From assembly GCA_945892985.1 (NCBI GenBank), contig CAMDDU010000014.1, forward strand, positions 1 to 64,000: a stretch of 64,000 nucleotides of DNA, given 5' to 3'. This DNA comes from CAITSH01 sp945892985 (GTDB lineage Bacteria; Pseudomonadota; Gammaproteobacteria; Burkholderiales; SG8-39). The notes below the pieces were generated by a model. It was given only the letters and a program-made list of their open reading frames with translations, was not told the origin of the DNA and ran no database searches. This document shows, piece after piece, positions 43,713 through 52,970 of this stretch; positions within the stretch are counted from its first letter, which is position 1; each line of letters starts with the position of its first letter. The position numbers and the translations under genes are program-made.

Positions 43713-44369
43713 TCAGTCCGGCGCCTCCGCCTTTTCCGATTCTTCCATTGCGCCGAGCAGGGCTTCGGCTTCCTGGGCACCGGAAACACCGACCTTGCGA
43801 TTAAAGATGAAAAAGGGCACGCCTTCGACGCCGATGCGCCGCGCACTGTCTTCCTCTTGGGAGACCAGGTCGCGCGCTTCTTCGCTATCGAGGCAGGCTT
43901 CGGCCTCATCCTTATCCATGCCGGCGCTCTGGGCGATGCCCGAGAGCACGGCGTCATCAGTGAGGTCGGCGCCCTCGAGAAAGTAGGCGCGCAAAAACGC
44001 CTCTTTCATTTCCGCCTGGCGGCCAATATGCGCGGCGCGGGCGATCAGGCTGTGCGCTGCAAGGGTGTTGGGTTGGCGCAGCATTTTGTCGAAAGCGAAA
44101 GCAATACCCAGCGGCGCACCCACCGATTCAAGCCGTTCGTTCGGGTACGGGCGCCCGCCAAATTTTTGCGCGATGTACTCCTTGCGCGGGATGCCCTCCC
44201 TGGGCAGATCCGGGTTGAGCTGGTAGGGATGCCAGTGCACCACCGGCGCGGGCCGGTCGGGATGTTTTTGCGCATACAGCGCCAAGGCGGCTTCGAGCCG
44301 GCGCTTGCCAACAAAACACCAGGGGCAGACCACGTCGGAGATGACATCGATATTCAGGGCTTCAGTCAT
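43713..44369 (-). CDS. DsbA family oxidoreductase, FrnE-like
   Basis: A 218-aa thioredoxin-fold protein without signal peptide, so cytoplasmic. The redox motif is CPWC in ISDVVCPWCFVGKRRLEAAL near residue 17. The inserted helical domain and the C-terminal VEGVPFFIFNRKVGVSGAQEAE with the cis-proline resemble FrnE and 2-hydroxychromene-2-carboxylate isomerases. FrnE acts in polyketide formation or stress tolerance in relatives; here the role is unknown. I start at 44369 (MTEALN). Downstream lies the repeat element. Confidence 0.88.
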   Translation of the reverse strand: MTEALNIDVISDVVCPWCFVGKRRLEAALALYAQKHPDRPAPVVHWHPYQLNPDLPREGIPRKEYIAQKFGGRPYPNERLESVGAPLGIAFAFDKMLRQPNTLAAHSLIARAAHIGRQAEMKEAFLRAYFLEGADLTDDAVLSGIAQSAGMDKDEAEACLDSEEARDLVSQEEDSARRIGVEGVPFFIFNRKVGVSGAQEAEALLGAMEESEKAEAPD

Positions 44370-44420
44370 GTTTTGGCTTTCAGGGCTTTTCAAAAATAGT
44401 GAACACCTTCCGGCATCGCG

Positions 44421-45107
44421 TCAGTCCGGTTTTGCAAGGGCGGCAAGGACGGCGAGCATTTTTTGCCCCAGATGCTCGCGCAACAAAGATTGCAGCAGCG
44501 CACCGTTGCGCGCGGACAAGGCGTTGATGATGCCCTCGTGCTCTTTGACCGCGAGGTCCCAGCGCCCAACCGACAGATTGGCCATGTAGCGCGCGCGGCG
44601 CACATGGGCGTTGAGGCCGCGGTAAGTCTGCGCCAGTACCGGATTGCCGCTTGCTTCGACGATCTTGTTGTGAATCTGCTGGTTATAGCGAAAGTACTCG
44701 GCCAGTTCGCCGCGCGCATGATGCACCAGCATCTGGTAGTGCAGCGCACGAATTTCATTTAGTTGGACATCGCTGCTGTTGCGGCAGGCAAGCTCGCCGG
44801 CAAGGGCTTCGAGCGCACCCATGACCTCGAACATGTGACGCACCAACTCAACGGTGAGGGGCGTCACGCTGGCGCCACGATCCGGGTGCAGCGTCACCAG
44901 CCCTTCGGAGGCGAGGGTCTTGAAGGCCTCGCGCAACGGCGTGCGTGAAAGATGTAATTGCCCGCACAACACCCGCTCGTTAAGGCGCGATCCGGGGGGA
45001 AGGTCGCCCTGCACGATCAGATCGCGCAAACGGTCGGCGACGTCCTCATGCAGCAGACGGCGGGCGATTTTTTCAGGCAGTTGCTGATCCATTGCGTCAT
45101 TTTGCAT
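44421..45107 (-). CDS. GntR family transcriptional regulator (FadR/FCD type)
   Basis: A 228-aa regulator with N-terminal winged HTH (residues about 15-85: LHEDVADRLRDLIVQGDLPPGSRLN, then TPLREAFKTLASEGLV) and an FCD helical effector domain (about 90-225), whose metal-binding Asp/His positions are suggested by HARGELAEYF and MNxxFH-like segments. It is divergent from the class V aminotransferase by 192 bp and probably controls the plus-strand catabolic run. ATG 45107 or 45092 are both possible. Confidence 0.9.
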   Translation of the reverse strand: MQNDAMDQQLPEKIARRLLHEDVADRLRDLIVQGDLPPGSRLNERVLCGQLHLSRTPLREAFKTLASEGLVTLHPDRGASVTPLTVELVRHMFEVMGALEALAGELACRNSSDVQLNEIRALHYQMLVHHARGELAEYFRYNQQIHNKIVEASGNPVLAQTYRGLNAHVRRARYMANLSVGRWDLAVKEHEGIINALSARNGALLQSLLREHLGQKMLAVLAALAKPD

Positions 45108-45299
45108 TCAAAAAAGCACAATGTCCAGATGCCCTTGTTGCAACGCAATATGTTGTCATTAAACATAAATCTCTGAAAATATGACCCGTCACCTTGACGC
45201 AGGAGCACGTTTGAATACAAAATCTCCGCGTGACAGCCAGACTGACAGGGCCCACCGTGGCCCGGCGCAATTGCCCCTGAAACAGCCGAGGAGTTCAAC

Positions 45300-46493
45300 A
45301 TGACCTACCGTAGCGGCCGCCATTTTTTACAAATCCCCGGCCCGACCAATGTGCCCGACCGCGTTTTGCGCGCCATGGATCTGCCAACCATGGATCACCG
45401 CGGACCCGAGTTCGGATTGCTTGGCCTGGAAGTGCTCAACGGCCTCAAAACTGTGTTCCAGAGCAAGCAACCGGTGGTGATTTTTCCGGCCTCGGGCACC
45501 GGGGCCTGGGAGGCGGCGCTGGTCAACACGCTATCGGCCGGCGATCGCGTAATCATGTTCGAGACCGGCCAGTTCGCCGCGCTGTGGCACAAGATGGCGA
45601 CCAAGCTGGGTATCGTCACCGAGTTCATCCCGACCGACTGGCGCCGCGGCGCCGATGCGGCAACGCTCGAGGCCAAACTGCGCGAAGACAAGGCCCACAC
45701 GATCAAGGCAGTCTGCGTGGTGCACAACGAAACCTCCACCGGCGCGACCAGCCGCATTCCGCTTATCCGCAAGGCCATCGATGCGGCGAACCATCCGGCC
45801 CTGCTGCTGGTGGACACCATTTCCTCGCTCGGTTCGATCGAATACCGCCACGATGAGTGGGGCGTTGATGTGACGATCGCCGGCTCACAAAAGGGCTTGA
45901 TGCTGCCACCGGGACTGTCATTCAATTGCGTCAGCGAAAAGGCGCGCAAGGCGGCACAATCCTCGACGCTGCCCAAGGCGTATTGGGGCTGGGAAGAAAT
46001 GATCACGCAGAACAAGACCGGTTACTTCCCCTACACGCCTGCGACCAACCTGCTCTACGGCTTGCGCGAGGCGCTCAAAATGCTGCAGGAAGAGGGCCTG
46101 CCAAACGTGTTCACACGTCACGACCGCCACGCCGAGGCGACGCGGCGCGCGGTGCGCGCCTGGGGCCTGGAGATACTCTGCGCCGTTCCCGAGGAGTATT
46201 CGAGCGCGCTGACAGCCGTGATGATGCCCGCCGGCCACGATGCCGATGCGCTGCGCAAGGCGATCCTCGACGCCTACGACATGTCGCTGGGCATGGGCCT
46301 GGGCAAAATGCTCGGCAAGATTTTCCGCATCGGCCACCTGGGCGACTTCAACGACCTCACGCTGGCCGGAACGCTGTCCGGTGTGGAAATGGGCCTCGCC
46401 CTTGCCGGTGTGCCGCACAAAAAAGGCGGCGCGCAGGCGGCGCTCGATTACCTGGTCGAATGCGCGCGCCAGCCGGCGCGCAAAGCGGCATAG
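45300..46493 (+). CDS. Class V aminotransferase (serine/alanine--glyoxylate aminotransferase type)
   Basis: A 397-aa PLP enzyme. PLP lysine lies in VTIAGSQKGLMLPPGLSFN near residue 199; the glyoxylate-type fold shows in IPGPTNVPDRVLRAMDLPTMDHRGPEF at the N-terminus and TSTGATSRIP. It would transfer an amino group between glyoxylate/pyruvate and serine or alanine, or be a phosphoserine/2-aminoethylphosphonate-type relative. Shine-Dalgarno GAGGAG precedes the ATG. It opens the plus-strand run to 54191. The gap to the next gene is 66 bp. Confidence 0.9.
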   Translation: MTYRSGRHFLQIPGPTNVPDRVLRAMDLPTMDHRGPEFGLLGLEVLNGLKTVFQSKQPVVIFPASGTGAWEAALVNTLSAGDRVIMFETGQFAALWHKMATKLGIVTEFIPTDWRRGADAATLEAKLREDKAHTIKAVCVVHNETSTGATSRIPLIRKAIDAANHPALLLVDTISSLGSIEYRHDEWGVDVTIAGSQKGLMLPPGLSFNCVSEKARKAAQSSTLPKAYWGWEEMITQNKTGYFPYTPATNLLYGLREALKMLQEEGLPNVFTRHDRHAEATRRAVRAWGLEILCAVPEEYSSALTAVMMPAGHDADALRKAILDAYDMSLGMGLGKMLGKIFRIGHLGDFNDLTLAGTLSGVEMGLALAGVPHKKGGAQAALDYLVECARQPARKAA

Positions 46494-46559
46494 GACTTTC
46501 AGTCCCCTGAAAACAACGCCCCGCATCGAGGGCGCGCAGACCCACCCGGAGGAAAAACC

Positions 46560-47522
46560 ATGTCCCGCCTTATCCGTATCGCCGCAGCACTGCTGCTCGC
46601 CGTCTGCACCGCAGCCCACGCGCAGACCTATCCGAACAAGCCGGTGCGCATTCTGGTTGGCTTCGCTCCCGGTGGAGGAACCGACATCGTGTCTCGCGTC
46701 ATTGCGCAGCGCCTGAGCGAAGTCTGGGGCCAGCCGGTGCTGGTGGAAAATCGCGCCGGCGCCACGGGTGCCATTGCCGCCGACCTGGTCGCCAAGGCCC
46801 CCGCAGACGGCTATACGCTGATCATGGGCCACGCCAATTCGCATGCCATAGGGCCCCACTTGAACAAACTGCCCTACGATCCGCTCAAGGACTTTGCGCC
46901 GATTTCCTATGTCGGCTATGTACCCAACGTTCTGGCGGTGCATCCGTCCATTCCGGCAAAGAACGTCAAAGAACTGGTGGCCCTGCTCAAGGCCAGTCCG
47001 GACAAATACAACTACGCCTCTTCGGGCAACGGCAGCAGCCAGCACCTGGCGGGAGAGCTCTTTCAGTTGCTCACCGGCGTAAAGATCGTACACGTACCCT
47101 ACAAGGGGTCGGGTGACGGCATCAAAGACTTGCTGGCCGGTGTGGTGGCGATGAACTTTGACACCATGCCCCCGGTGATGGAGCACATCAAAGGCACCCG
47201 ACTCAAGGGCCTTGCCATATCCACCTCGCGCCGTCTGCCGCAGTTACCCGATGTGCCGACCTTTGACGAGGAAGGCATCAAGAATTTCGAGGTCCTGAAC
47301 TGGTACGGGGTGATGGGGCCAGGCACCATGCCACGCGAACTCATAGGCAAACTCAACACCGACATCAACCGCGTCATGCGCGAACCGGAAATCAAGGCCC
47401 GCCTCGAACAAGTCGGTACCCAACTGCGCGAAACCACGCCGGAAGAATTTGCCGCATTCATGCGCACCGAACTGGCCAAATACGGCAAACTGATTCAGGA
47501 TGCCAACATCAAGTTGCAATGA
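46560..47522 (+). CDS. Bug/TctC family tripartite tricarboxylate-type solute-binding protein (1 of 3)
   Basis: A 320-aa extracytoplasmic binding protein. The signal peptide ends at about residue 22 (HAQTYP), followed by PVRILVGFAPGGGTDIVSRVIA and NRAGATGAIAADLVAKAPADGYTL, typical of Bug proteins. GGAGGA precedes the ATG. No TctA/TctB membrane genes are near, so it is an orphan receptor in this window. The ligand is probably a carboxylate or amino acid (inference). Confidence 0.92.
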   Translation: MSRLIRIAAALLLAVCTAAHAQTYPNKPVRILVGFAPGGGTDIVSRVIAQRLSEVWGQPVLVENRAGATGAIAADLVAKAPADGYTLIMGHANSHAIGPHLNKLPYDPLKDFAPISYVGYVPNVLAVHPSIPAKNVKELVALLKASPDKYNYASSGNGSSQHLAGELFQLLTGVKIVHVPYKGSGDGIKDLLAGVVAMNFDTMPPVMEHIKGTRLKGLAISTSRRLPQLPDVPTFDEEGIKNFEVLNWYGVMGPGTMPRELIGKLNTDINRVMREPEIKARLEQVGTQLRETTPEEFAAFMRTELAKYGKLIQDANIKLQ

Positions 47523-47638
47523 CCGCGGCGGCCAAGACACCAAGACACCGAGGAACCGAGGAACGATAAGCACAACAGGCCAGAAACCACGTGCACGCGG
47601 CCACAACTCACCCTAGCCGCACCAGGACCAGGACCAGC

Positions 47639-48421
47639 ATGAGCACAGAAACGATATTGGTAAATCGCGACGGGCACATCGTCACCGTCACACTCAACCG
47701 GCCGGAAAAACTCAACGCCCTGACCAAGCCGATGTGGCGGCGGCTCGGCGACGTGTTCACCGAACTCTCGGCCGATGCGTCGATACGCTGCGTTGTGATC
47801 CGCGGCGCGGGCGAGCGCGCCTTCGCACCGGGCAACGACATATCCGAGTTCGAAAACGAGCGCTCCAATGTGGCGCAGGCGCGCGCCTACGGCCGCATCA
47901 TGCACACCACCATCGATGCCATCGCCAACTGCCCCCACCCGGTGGTCGCGCTGATACACGGCATCTGCGTCGGCGGTGGCCTGGAAATCGCCGGGCTTGC
48001 CGACATTCGCATTTGCGGCGAATCGAGCCGCTTCGGCGTGCCGATAAAAAATCTCGGCCTGGTCATGGCCTACGGGGAGATCAAGCGCCTGATCGACCTC
48101 GCAGGCTACAACACCGCCATGGAAATACTGTTGGAGGGGCAGATTTTCAATGCCGCGGAAGCGCGCGAAAAAGGCCTGGTGACGCGCGTCGTGCCAGACC
48201 ACTTCGTCGATGAGGAAGCCATGGCGGCAGCGCACCGCATCGCCGAGGGCGCACCGCTGGTTGCGCACTGGCACAAGAAATTTGCGCGCCGCCTCACCGA
48301 TCCGAAACCGCTGAGCGAGGCCGAATACGACGAAGGCTTTACCTGCTTTGGCAGCGAGGATTTTCATATCGGCTACAAGGCCTTTCTAGCCAAGAAAAAA
48401 CCGGTATTCAAAGGCGCTTAG
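47639..48421 (+). CDS. Enoyl-CoA hydratase/isomerase (crotonase) family protein, atypical
   Basis: A 260-aa crotonase-fold enzyme. The oxyanion-hole segments GAGERAFAPGNDISEF and HGICVGGGLEIAGLADIRI are present, with the Glu corresponding to rat Glu144, but the second acid, equivalent to Glu164, is Ile in FGVPIKNLGL. So hydration as in typical enoyl-CoA hydratases is doubtful; other crotonase reactions are possible. I use the ATG at 47639, immediately after three ACCAGG-like hexamers; the 16-residue extension to 47591 is repetitive (RTRTRT) and unlikely. Confidence 0.88.
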   Translation: MSTETILVNRDGHIVTVTLNRPEKLNALTKPMWRRLGDVFTELSADASIRCVVIRGAGERAFAPGNDISEFENERSNVAQARAYGRIMHTTIDAIANCPHPVVALIHGICVGGGLEIAGLADIRICGESSRFGVPIKNLGLVMAYGEIKRLIDLAGYNTAMEILLEGQIFNAAEAREKGLVTRVVPDHFVDEEAMAAAHRIAEGAPLVAHWHKKFARRLTDPKPLSEAEYDEGFTCFGSEDFHIGYKAFLAKKKPVFKGA

Positions 48422-48547
48422 AAAGCCCACCGGATGTGTCAAACTAGCCGACAGCCAGCTTTTGCTGGCATCAGATTGGCGGCATAAGAATCGCATCGCG
48501 ACCCGCCGGACCAGGCGGGCATTTTGGTTATCACCGGAGGAGGAAAA

Positions 48548-49525
48548 ATGAAAGTGTTATCCCGTGTCACTATGGCTATTGCCGCGAGTCTGATTGCACT
48601 GGCTCCGGCCGTCGCGTCGGCCCAGGCCTGGCCGACCAAATCCATCCGCATCATCAACCCCTTCCCCGCCGGCGGCGGCACCGACACCTTCGCGCGACCG
48701 CTTGCAGCCAAGTTGGCGCAAGCGCTCGGCCAGCCGGTGCACATCGAGAACCAGGGCGGCGCCGGCGGCACCGTTGGCGCGTCCAGCGCGTCCAAGGCGG
48801 CGCCCGATGGCTACACCTTTTTCATGGGGGCGATCCACCATACCATTGGCGACAGCCTCTACACTAATCTGCCCTACAAGCTGGAACGGGACTTCATCCC
48901 GATCACCGTGGTGGCCTACGTGCCGCAGGTGATGGTGGTGCATCCCAAGCACCCGTTCAAGACCATCAAGGAACTGGTCGACTACGCCAAGGCCAACCCC
49001 GGCAAGCTCAATTTCGGCTCGCCCGGCAGCGGCACTTCGCACCACCTCGCCATGGAGTTGTTCCTGAACGTCACCGGCACCAAGATGACCCATGTGCCCT
49101 ACAAGGGCGCCGGACCGATGATGACGGACTTTCTCGCCGGGACGATTGATGTGGTCTTCGACGGCATGGGCACTTCGTCCACGCAAATGAAGGCGGGCCG
49201 GCTGCGTGGTCTGGCCATCGCCACGCCCAAGCGCGCCGAACAGTTTCCCGACATGCCGACCATGGATGAAGTCGGCGTACCAGGCATGGTGGTCAGCACC
49301 TGGTACGCGTTGTGGGCGATAAAGGGCACGCCAAAGGAAACTGTCGACCGCATGTACCAGGAAACGGTGAAAGCCATGAACCTGCCGGACATGAAGAACA
49401 TCTGGGTCTCGCAGGTAGCCACGACCGGCGGCATTTCGCCCGAGGAGTTCCAGGCGTTTATCCGTAGCGAGATCGCTCGCTGGTCGAAGGTGGTCAAGGA
49501 TGCGAACGTCAAGGTTGACCTCTGA
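48548..49525 (+). CDS. Bug/TctC family solute-binding protein (2 of 3)
   Basis: A 325-aa binding protein with signal peptide (MKVLSRVTMAIAASLIALAP, cleavage after about residue 26, ASAQ). The mature part SIRIINPFPAGGGTDTFARPLAAKLAQ and NQGGAGGTVGASSASKAAPDG match Bug proteins. The strongest Shine-Dalgarno of the run (GGAGGAGG) precedes the ATG, so the start is secure. It is followed by a GlcG/HbpS gene 30 bp on, as often seen next to Bug genes. Orphan, no TctAB. Confidence 0.92.
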   Translation: MKVLSRVTMAIAASLIALAPAVASAQAWPTKSIRIINPFPAGGGTDTFARPLAAKLAQALGQPVHIENQGGAGGTVGASSASKAAPDGYTFFMGAIHHTIGDSLYTNLPYKLERDFIPITVVAYVPQVMVVHPKHPFKTIKELVDYAKANPGKLNFGSPGSGTSHHLAMELFLNVTGTKMTHVPYKGAGPMMTDFLAGTIDVVFDGMGTSSTQMKAGRLRGLAIATPKRAEQFPDMPTMDEVGVPGMVVSTWYALWAIKGTPKETVDRMYQETVKAMNLPDMKNIWVSQVATTGGISPEEFQAFIRSEIARWSKVVKDANVKVDL

Positions 49526-49555
49526 AAGATCGTAAATTTTATTGAAAGGCAGTAC

Positions 49556-50008
49556 ATGTTTGTAGTCAATGCCAAACGCCTGTCCTATGCCGGCGCAAAA
49601 AAAATGATGGCCGCGGCGATTGCCGCGGCTGAAGAAGCCGGCATCGCCGCATCGGTTGCCATCGTCGACGCCGGCGGGCACCTGATGCTGCTCGAACGCA
49701 TGGACGGCGGGCGCTTTCACACCGTGCACTCGAGCACCACCAAGGCGGTGTCCTCGGCCTCGAACAAACGGCCCACCTCGGCCAAGGGCGCGCAGGCGCA
49801 GGTTCTGGACACCTCGCACGCCCTTGGCCTCGCGCTGGCCGCGGGCCCCGAGCGCTGGACGGCGATGGAGGGCGGTTTTCCCATCATCATCGAGGGCGAG
49901 TGCATCGGTGGCATCGGCGTGAGCGGCGGCGACTGGGCGACCGATGAGCGCATCGCGCGCCTTGCGGTCGAGGCCATCGGCGCCGGCTTTCTCATCGACA
50001 ACAAATAG
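49556..50008 (+). CDS. GlcG/HbpS family (DUF336) protein
   Basis: A 150-aa protein of the heme-binding/GlcG family: NAKRLSYAGAKKMMAAAIAAAEE, VAIVDAGGHLMLLERMDGGR and IGGIGVSGGDWATDERIA. No signal peptide. Function in catabolic clusters is unclear; HbpS relatives bind heme or corrinoids, others associate with glycolate or propanediol enzymes. It sits between the Bug protein and the Gfo/Idh gene. Confidence 0.88.
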   Translation: MFVVNAKRLSYAGAKKMMAAAIAAAEEAGIAASVAIVDAGGHLMLLERMDGGRFHTVHSSTTKAVSSASNKRPTSAKGAQAQVLDTSHALGLALAAGPERWTAMEGGFPIIIEGECIGGIGVSGGDWATDERIARLAVEAIGAGFLIDNK

Positions 50009-50118
50009 TTCCGTTTCGAGATATTTCGAAACAACGCGAAACAACGCGCGCTGCCAGAGAGATCCGGTGCCGGCGCAATACTAATACCATTGAGCATTGC
50101 ACGACAGGAGAAGAATAG

Positions 50119-51126
50119 ATGGCTGCAGAACCGGTACGCGTTGCCTGCCTGGGCATGGGCTGGTGGTCCGATGTCCTCGCCGATGCGATTGTTCGCTCGG
50201 GCAAGATCAAGATTGTCAGCTGCTACACGCGCTCGGAACAAAAACGCGCGGCCTTTGCCGCCAAGTACAGCTGCCAGGCCGCGCCCAGTTACGAGTCCAT
50301 TCTTGAGGACCGCTCCATCCAGGCCATTATCAATACCACGCCCAACAACGTGCACCTCGAAACAACGCGTGCGGCGGCGGCGGCGGGCAAGCATGTCTTT
50401 CTCGACAAACCCATTGCCAATACCATCGCCGATGCGCGCGCCCTGACTGCGGCCTGCCGCAAGGCCGGCGTGGTGCTGGCCCTGGGATACCAGCGCCGGC
50501 GCGAAAGCCAGTTCCGCTGGGTGCGCAAACAGATCGACGCGGGCGTATTCGGCAAACTCGTCAATGCCGAGAGCAACATCAGCCGCGACCGGCTGGGGCA
50601 AATCGACCTGTCGTCCTGGCGCTATACCGCCGAGGGCATGCCCGGCGGGGTGATGCTGCAAATCGGTATCCACTACGCCGATGTGCTCACCTATCTGATG
50701 GGGCCGATCAAGTCGGTCAACGGCCGCTTCGCGCAGTTGGTACTGCCCGGTGACAACCCAGACGTGGCCAGCCTGGTGTTCGAGCACGACAACGGCGCGC
50801 TCTCGACGCTCAATGCCAGCTACGCCTCGGCCTCCGAGTATTACCTGATGAATATTTACGGCAAGGAAGCGAGCGCCTATTACGACCTGCACGGGGGCTT
50901 GCGTTTTCTCAAGCGCGGCAGCACCAAGTCAGACCCTGTTGCCTTCCAGAAAAACGATACCTTTGTTGACGAGCTGGAGGAGTTCGCCGCCGCGGTGCGC
51001 GGCGAATGCGAACCGGAAATGGACGGTGAGCGCGCCACGGCCTCACTGGCGGTGATTCGCGCCGGCGTCGTGTCGGCGCGCGAAGGCCGCCGCGTCGATG
51101 TTGCTGAAATTCTCGCCAAAGAGTAA
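50119..51126 (+). CDS. Gfo/Idh/MocA family oxidoreductase
   Basis: A 335-aa NAD(P)-dependent dehydrogenase. The Rossmann motif is VRVACLGMGWWSDVLADAI at residues about 5-23, and the family motif usually EKP is DKP in KHVFLDKPIANT near residue 97. The candidate His is in LQIGIHYADVLTY near residue 184. Ligand is a polyol, sugar acid or cyclic substrate; unknown here. AGGAG precedes the ATG. It lies between HbpS and the third Bug gene (17 bp gap). Confidence 0.9.
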   Translation: MAAEPVRVACLGMGWWSDVLADAIVRSGKIKIVSCYTRSEQKRAAFAAKYSCQAAPSYESILEDRSIQAIINTTPNNVHLETTRAAAAAGKHVFLDKPIANTIADARALTAACRKAGVVLALGYQRRRESQFRWVRKQIDAGVFGKLVNAESNISRDRLGQIDLSSWRYTAEGMPGGVMLQIGIHYADVLTYLMGPIKSVNGRFAQLVLPGDNPDVASLVFEHDNGALSTLNASYASASEYYLMNIYGKEASAYYDLHGGLRFLKRGSTKSDPVAFQKNDTFVDELEEFAAAVRGECEPEMDGERATASLAVIRAGVVSAREGRRVDVAEILAKE

Positions 51127-51143
51127 GTCAACAGGAGAGCGCT

Positions 51144-52124
51144 ATGACCGCATGGAAAAAAGCCCTGGTCCGGATAATGGCGGCGACCGCAATCGGGCTT
51201 GCGGGCTCCGGTCCGCTGCTCGCGCAGGATCAGCCTTTCCCGAAAAAAGGCCCTATAGAACTCATCGTGCTCTTTCCGGCCGGCTCCTCGGCCGATGTCA
51301 CCGCGCGCCTGCTGGCCGACGGCGTGGGCCGGAACCTGGATGCCAAGGTGATCGTCGTCAATCATCCGGGCGCTGGCGGGGCGATCGGCTACAAGGTCGC
51401 CGCGGCGCGCAAGCCCGACGGCTATACGCTGGTGTGGAATTCCAATTCTGTATCCACCGCTTTTTACTCGGGCATGATGCCCATCGACTACCGTGCCTTT
51501 GATGCGGTGGCGCGGGTGCTGGTCGAATCGCCGGTGCTGGCGGTGCGCAGCGACGCGAAATGGAAAACGCTGGGTGAGTTCATGGCCGATGCCAAGGCAC
51601 GCCCGAAGAATGTCACTGTCGGCAATTCGGGCATCGGCAGCCACACGCACATTTCCTCGGTGGCGCTGTTCAAGTCTGGCGGCGTCGAGGTGGTGGACGT
51701 ACCCTACGGCGCGGCACAGGTGGTGCCCAGCCTGCTCGGCAGCCAGGTCGATGCCCTGGTGCAATTGCCCGCCGCCCTGTCCAGTTACGTCAAGAACGGC
51801 CAGGTGCGCCTGCTCGCCGCCCTGGCGCCGGCGCGCGACCCGGTTTTGCCCGATGTGCCGACGGCACACGAGCAGGGCTATGACATCACGCTGGAGGCCT
51901 GGCGCGGCATCGCCGTGCCCAAGGGTACGCCCAGGCCGGTGATCGAAATGCTCGAAGCGGCGATACGCAAAACCGCCGAAAATCCGGAGTTCATCCAGGC
52001 AGCCCAACGCCTGGGCGTGCGCTCGGCATTTACACCGGCCTCAGCCTTTGCCCAGCAAATAGCCAAAGAAGACGCCACCATGGCGGTCATGATGGATCTC
52101 ATCGGTATGAAAAAACAACCTTGA
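51144..52124 (+). CDS. Bug/TctC family solute-binding protein (3 of 3)
   Basis: A 326-aa binding protein with signal peptide (residues 1-29, LAGSGPLLAQ) and typical mature segments PIELIVLFPAGSSADVTARLLADGV and NHPGAGGAIGYKVAAARKPDGYTL. The usual GGG of the phosphate-like loop is GSS, a difference from the other two. Shine-Dalgarno AGGAGAG precedes the ATG. Its stop overlaps the following crotonase-family gene start (TTGA), so they are translationally coupled. Orphan receptor. Confidence 0.92.
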   Translation: MTAWKKALVRIMAATAIGLAGSGPLLAQDQPFPKKGPIELIVLFPAGSSADVTARLLADGVGRNLDAKVIVVNHPGAGGAIGYKVAAARKPDGYTLVWNSNSVSTAFYSGMMPIDYRAFDAVARVLVESPVLAVRSDAKWKTLGEFMADAKARPKNVTVGNSGIGSHTHISSVALFKSGGVEVVDVPYGAAQVVPSLLGSQVDALVQLPAALSSYVKNGQVRLLAALAPARDPVLPDVPTAHEQGYDITLEAWRGIAVPKGTPRPVIEMLEAAIRKTAENPEFIQAAQRLGVRSAFTPASAFAQQIAKEDATMAVMMDLIGMKKQP

Positions 52125-52918
52125 GCAGCGCACCGTCGCCAGGCATCCATAGCACACGTGACGGCGACATTGCCACCGTCACCTTGAGCAACCCGGGCAA
52201 GTTAAACGCCCTTACCGTGACGATGTGGCGCGAACTTGCCAGCGCTTTTGCGCAGCTGTCCGCCGACGACAGCCTGCGCTGCATCGTCATACGCGGCGGC
52301 GGCGACGAAGCCTTTGCCGCCGGTGCCGACATCGCCGAATTCGCCAGTGTGCGCAACACCGCCGAGCAGGCGCGGATCTACCATCGCGAGCATGTCTATG
52401 GCGCATTGCGCGCCATCAGTGACTGCCGCCACCCGACCGTGGCGATGATCAAGGGTTCCTGTGCCGGTGGCGGCCTGGAAATCGCCTGCCTGTGCGATTT
52501 ACGCATTGCCGGACGCTCGGCGCGCTTTGGCGTGCCGATCAACCGCCTGGGCTTTCCGATTGCCTATGAGGAACTCGCAGCGGTGCTGCCCCTTGCCGGC
52601 AAGGCGGTGATGCTGGAAATACTGCTCGAGGGCCGCATGCTGGACGCCGACGAAGCTTATGCCAAGGGCCTGCTGACGCGTGTGGTCGAGGACGCGCAGG
52701 CCGAAGAGGAAGCCTATGCCACGGCGCGGCGTATCGCCGCCGGTGCACCGCTGGTGGCGCGCTGGAACAAGGAGCGCATCAGGCGCCTGCTGGCGCTGCC
52801 CGAAGCGCTCACCGAAGCCGAGAACAACGCCGGCTTCGCGCACGTGAACACCGAGGATTACCGCATTGGCATGGATGCCTTCCTCGCCAAGACCAAACCC
52901 AAATTCGTCGGGCGCTAA
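52121..52918 (+). CDS. Enoyl-CoA hydratase/isomerase (crotonase) family protein, atypical
   Basis: A 265-aa crotonase-fold protein paralogous to that at 47639-48421. The oxyanion segments GGGDEAFAAGADIAEF and GSCAGGGLEIACLCDLRI are present, but the Glu164 position is again Ile in FGVPINRLGFPIAYEELAA. The start is a TTG at 52121 overlapping the Bug stop by 4 nt; no ATG occurs in a fitting position. So it is coupled to the transport protein. The same substitution as its paralogue suggests one subfamily with a non-hydratase reaction. Confidence 0.87.
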   Translation: MSSAPSPGIHSTRDGDIATVTLSNPGKLNALTVTMWRELASAFAQLSADDSLRCIVIRGGGDEAFAAGADIAEFASVRNTAEQARIYHREHVYGALRAISDCRHPTVAMIKGSCAGGGLEIACLCDLRIAGRSARFGVPINRLGFPIAYEELAAVLPLAGKAVMLEILLEGRMLDADEAYAKGLLTRVVEDAQAEEEAYATARRIAAGAPLVARWNKERIRRLLALPEALTEAENNAGFAHVNTEDYRIGMDAFLAKTKPKFVGR

Positions 52919-52970
52919 AGCCCGTTTCTGGATTTTTTTACGCTTTCCCGCTTTTTAACAAAGGATTCCC

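Noticed and set aside
45137..45144. GTTGCAAC palindrome as GntR operator in the divergent gap
   Set aside because: Eight bases are too short to distinguish from chance; only one copy is seen.
48557..50044. 495-codon minus-strand frame opposite the Bug, HbpS and intergenic DNA
   Set aside because: It is an antisense shadow in high-GC DNA; the plus-strand genes have signal peptides, Shine-Dalgarno sequences and family motifs.
46560..52124. Complete tripartite tricarboxylate transporter
   Set aside because: Only binding proteins are present; no TctA or TctB membrane gene is visible.
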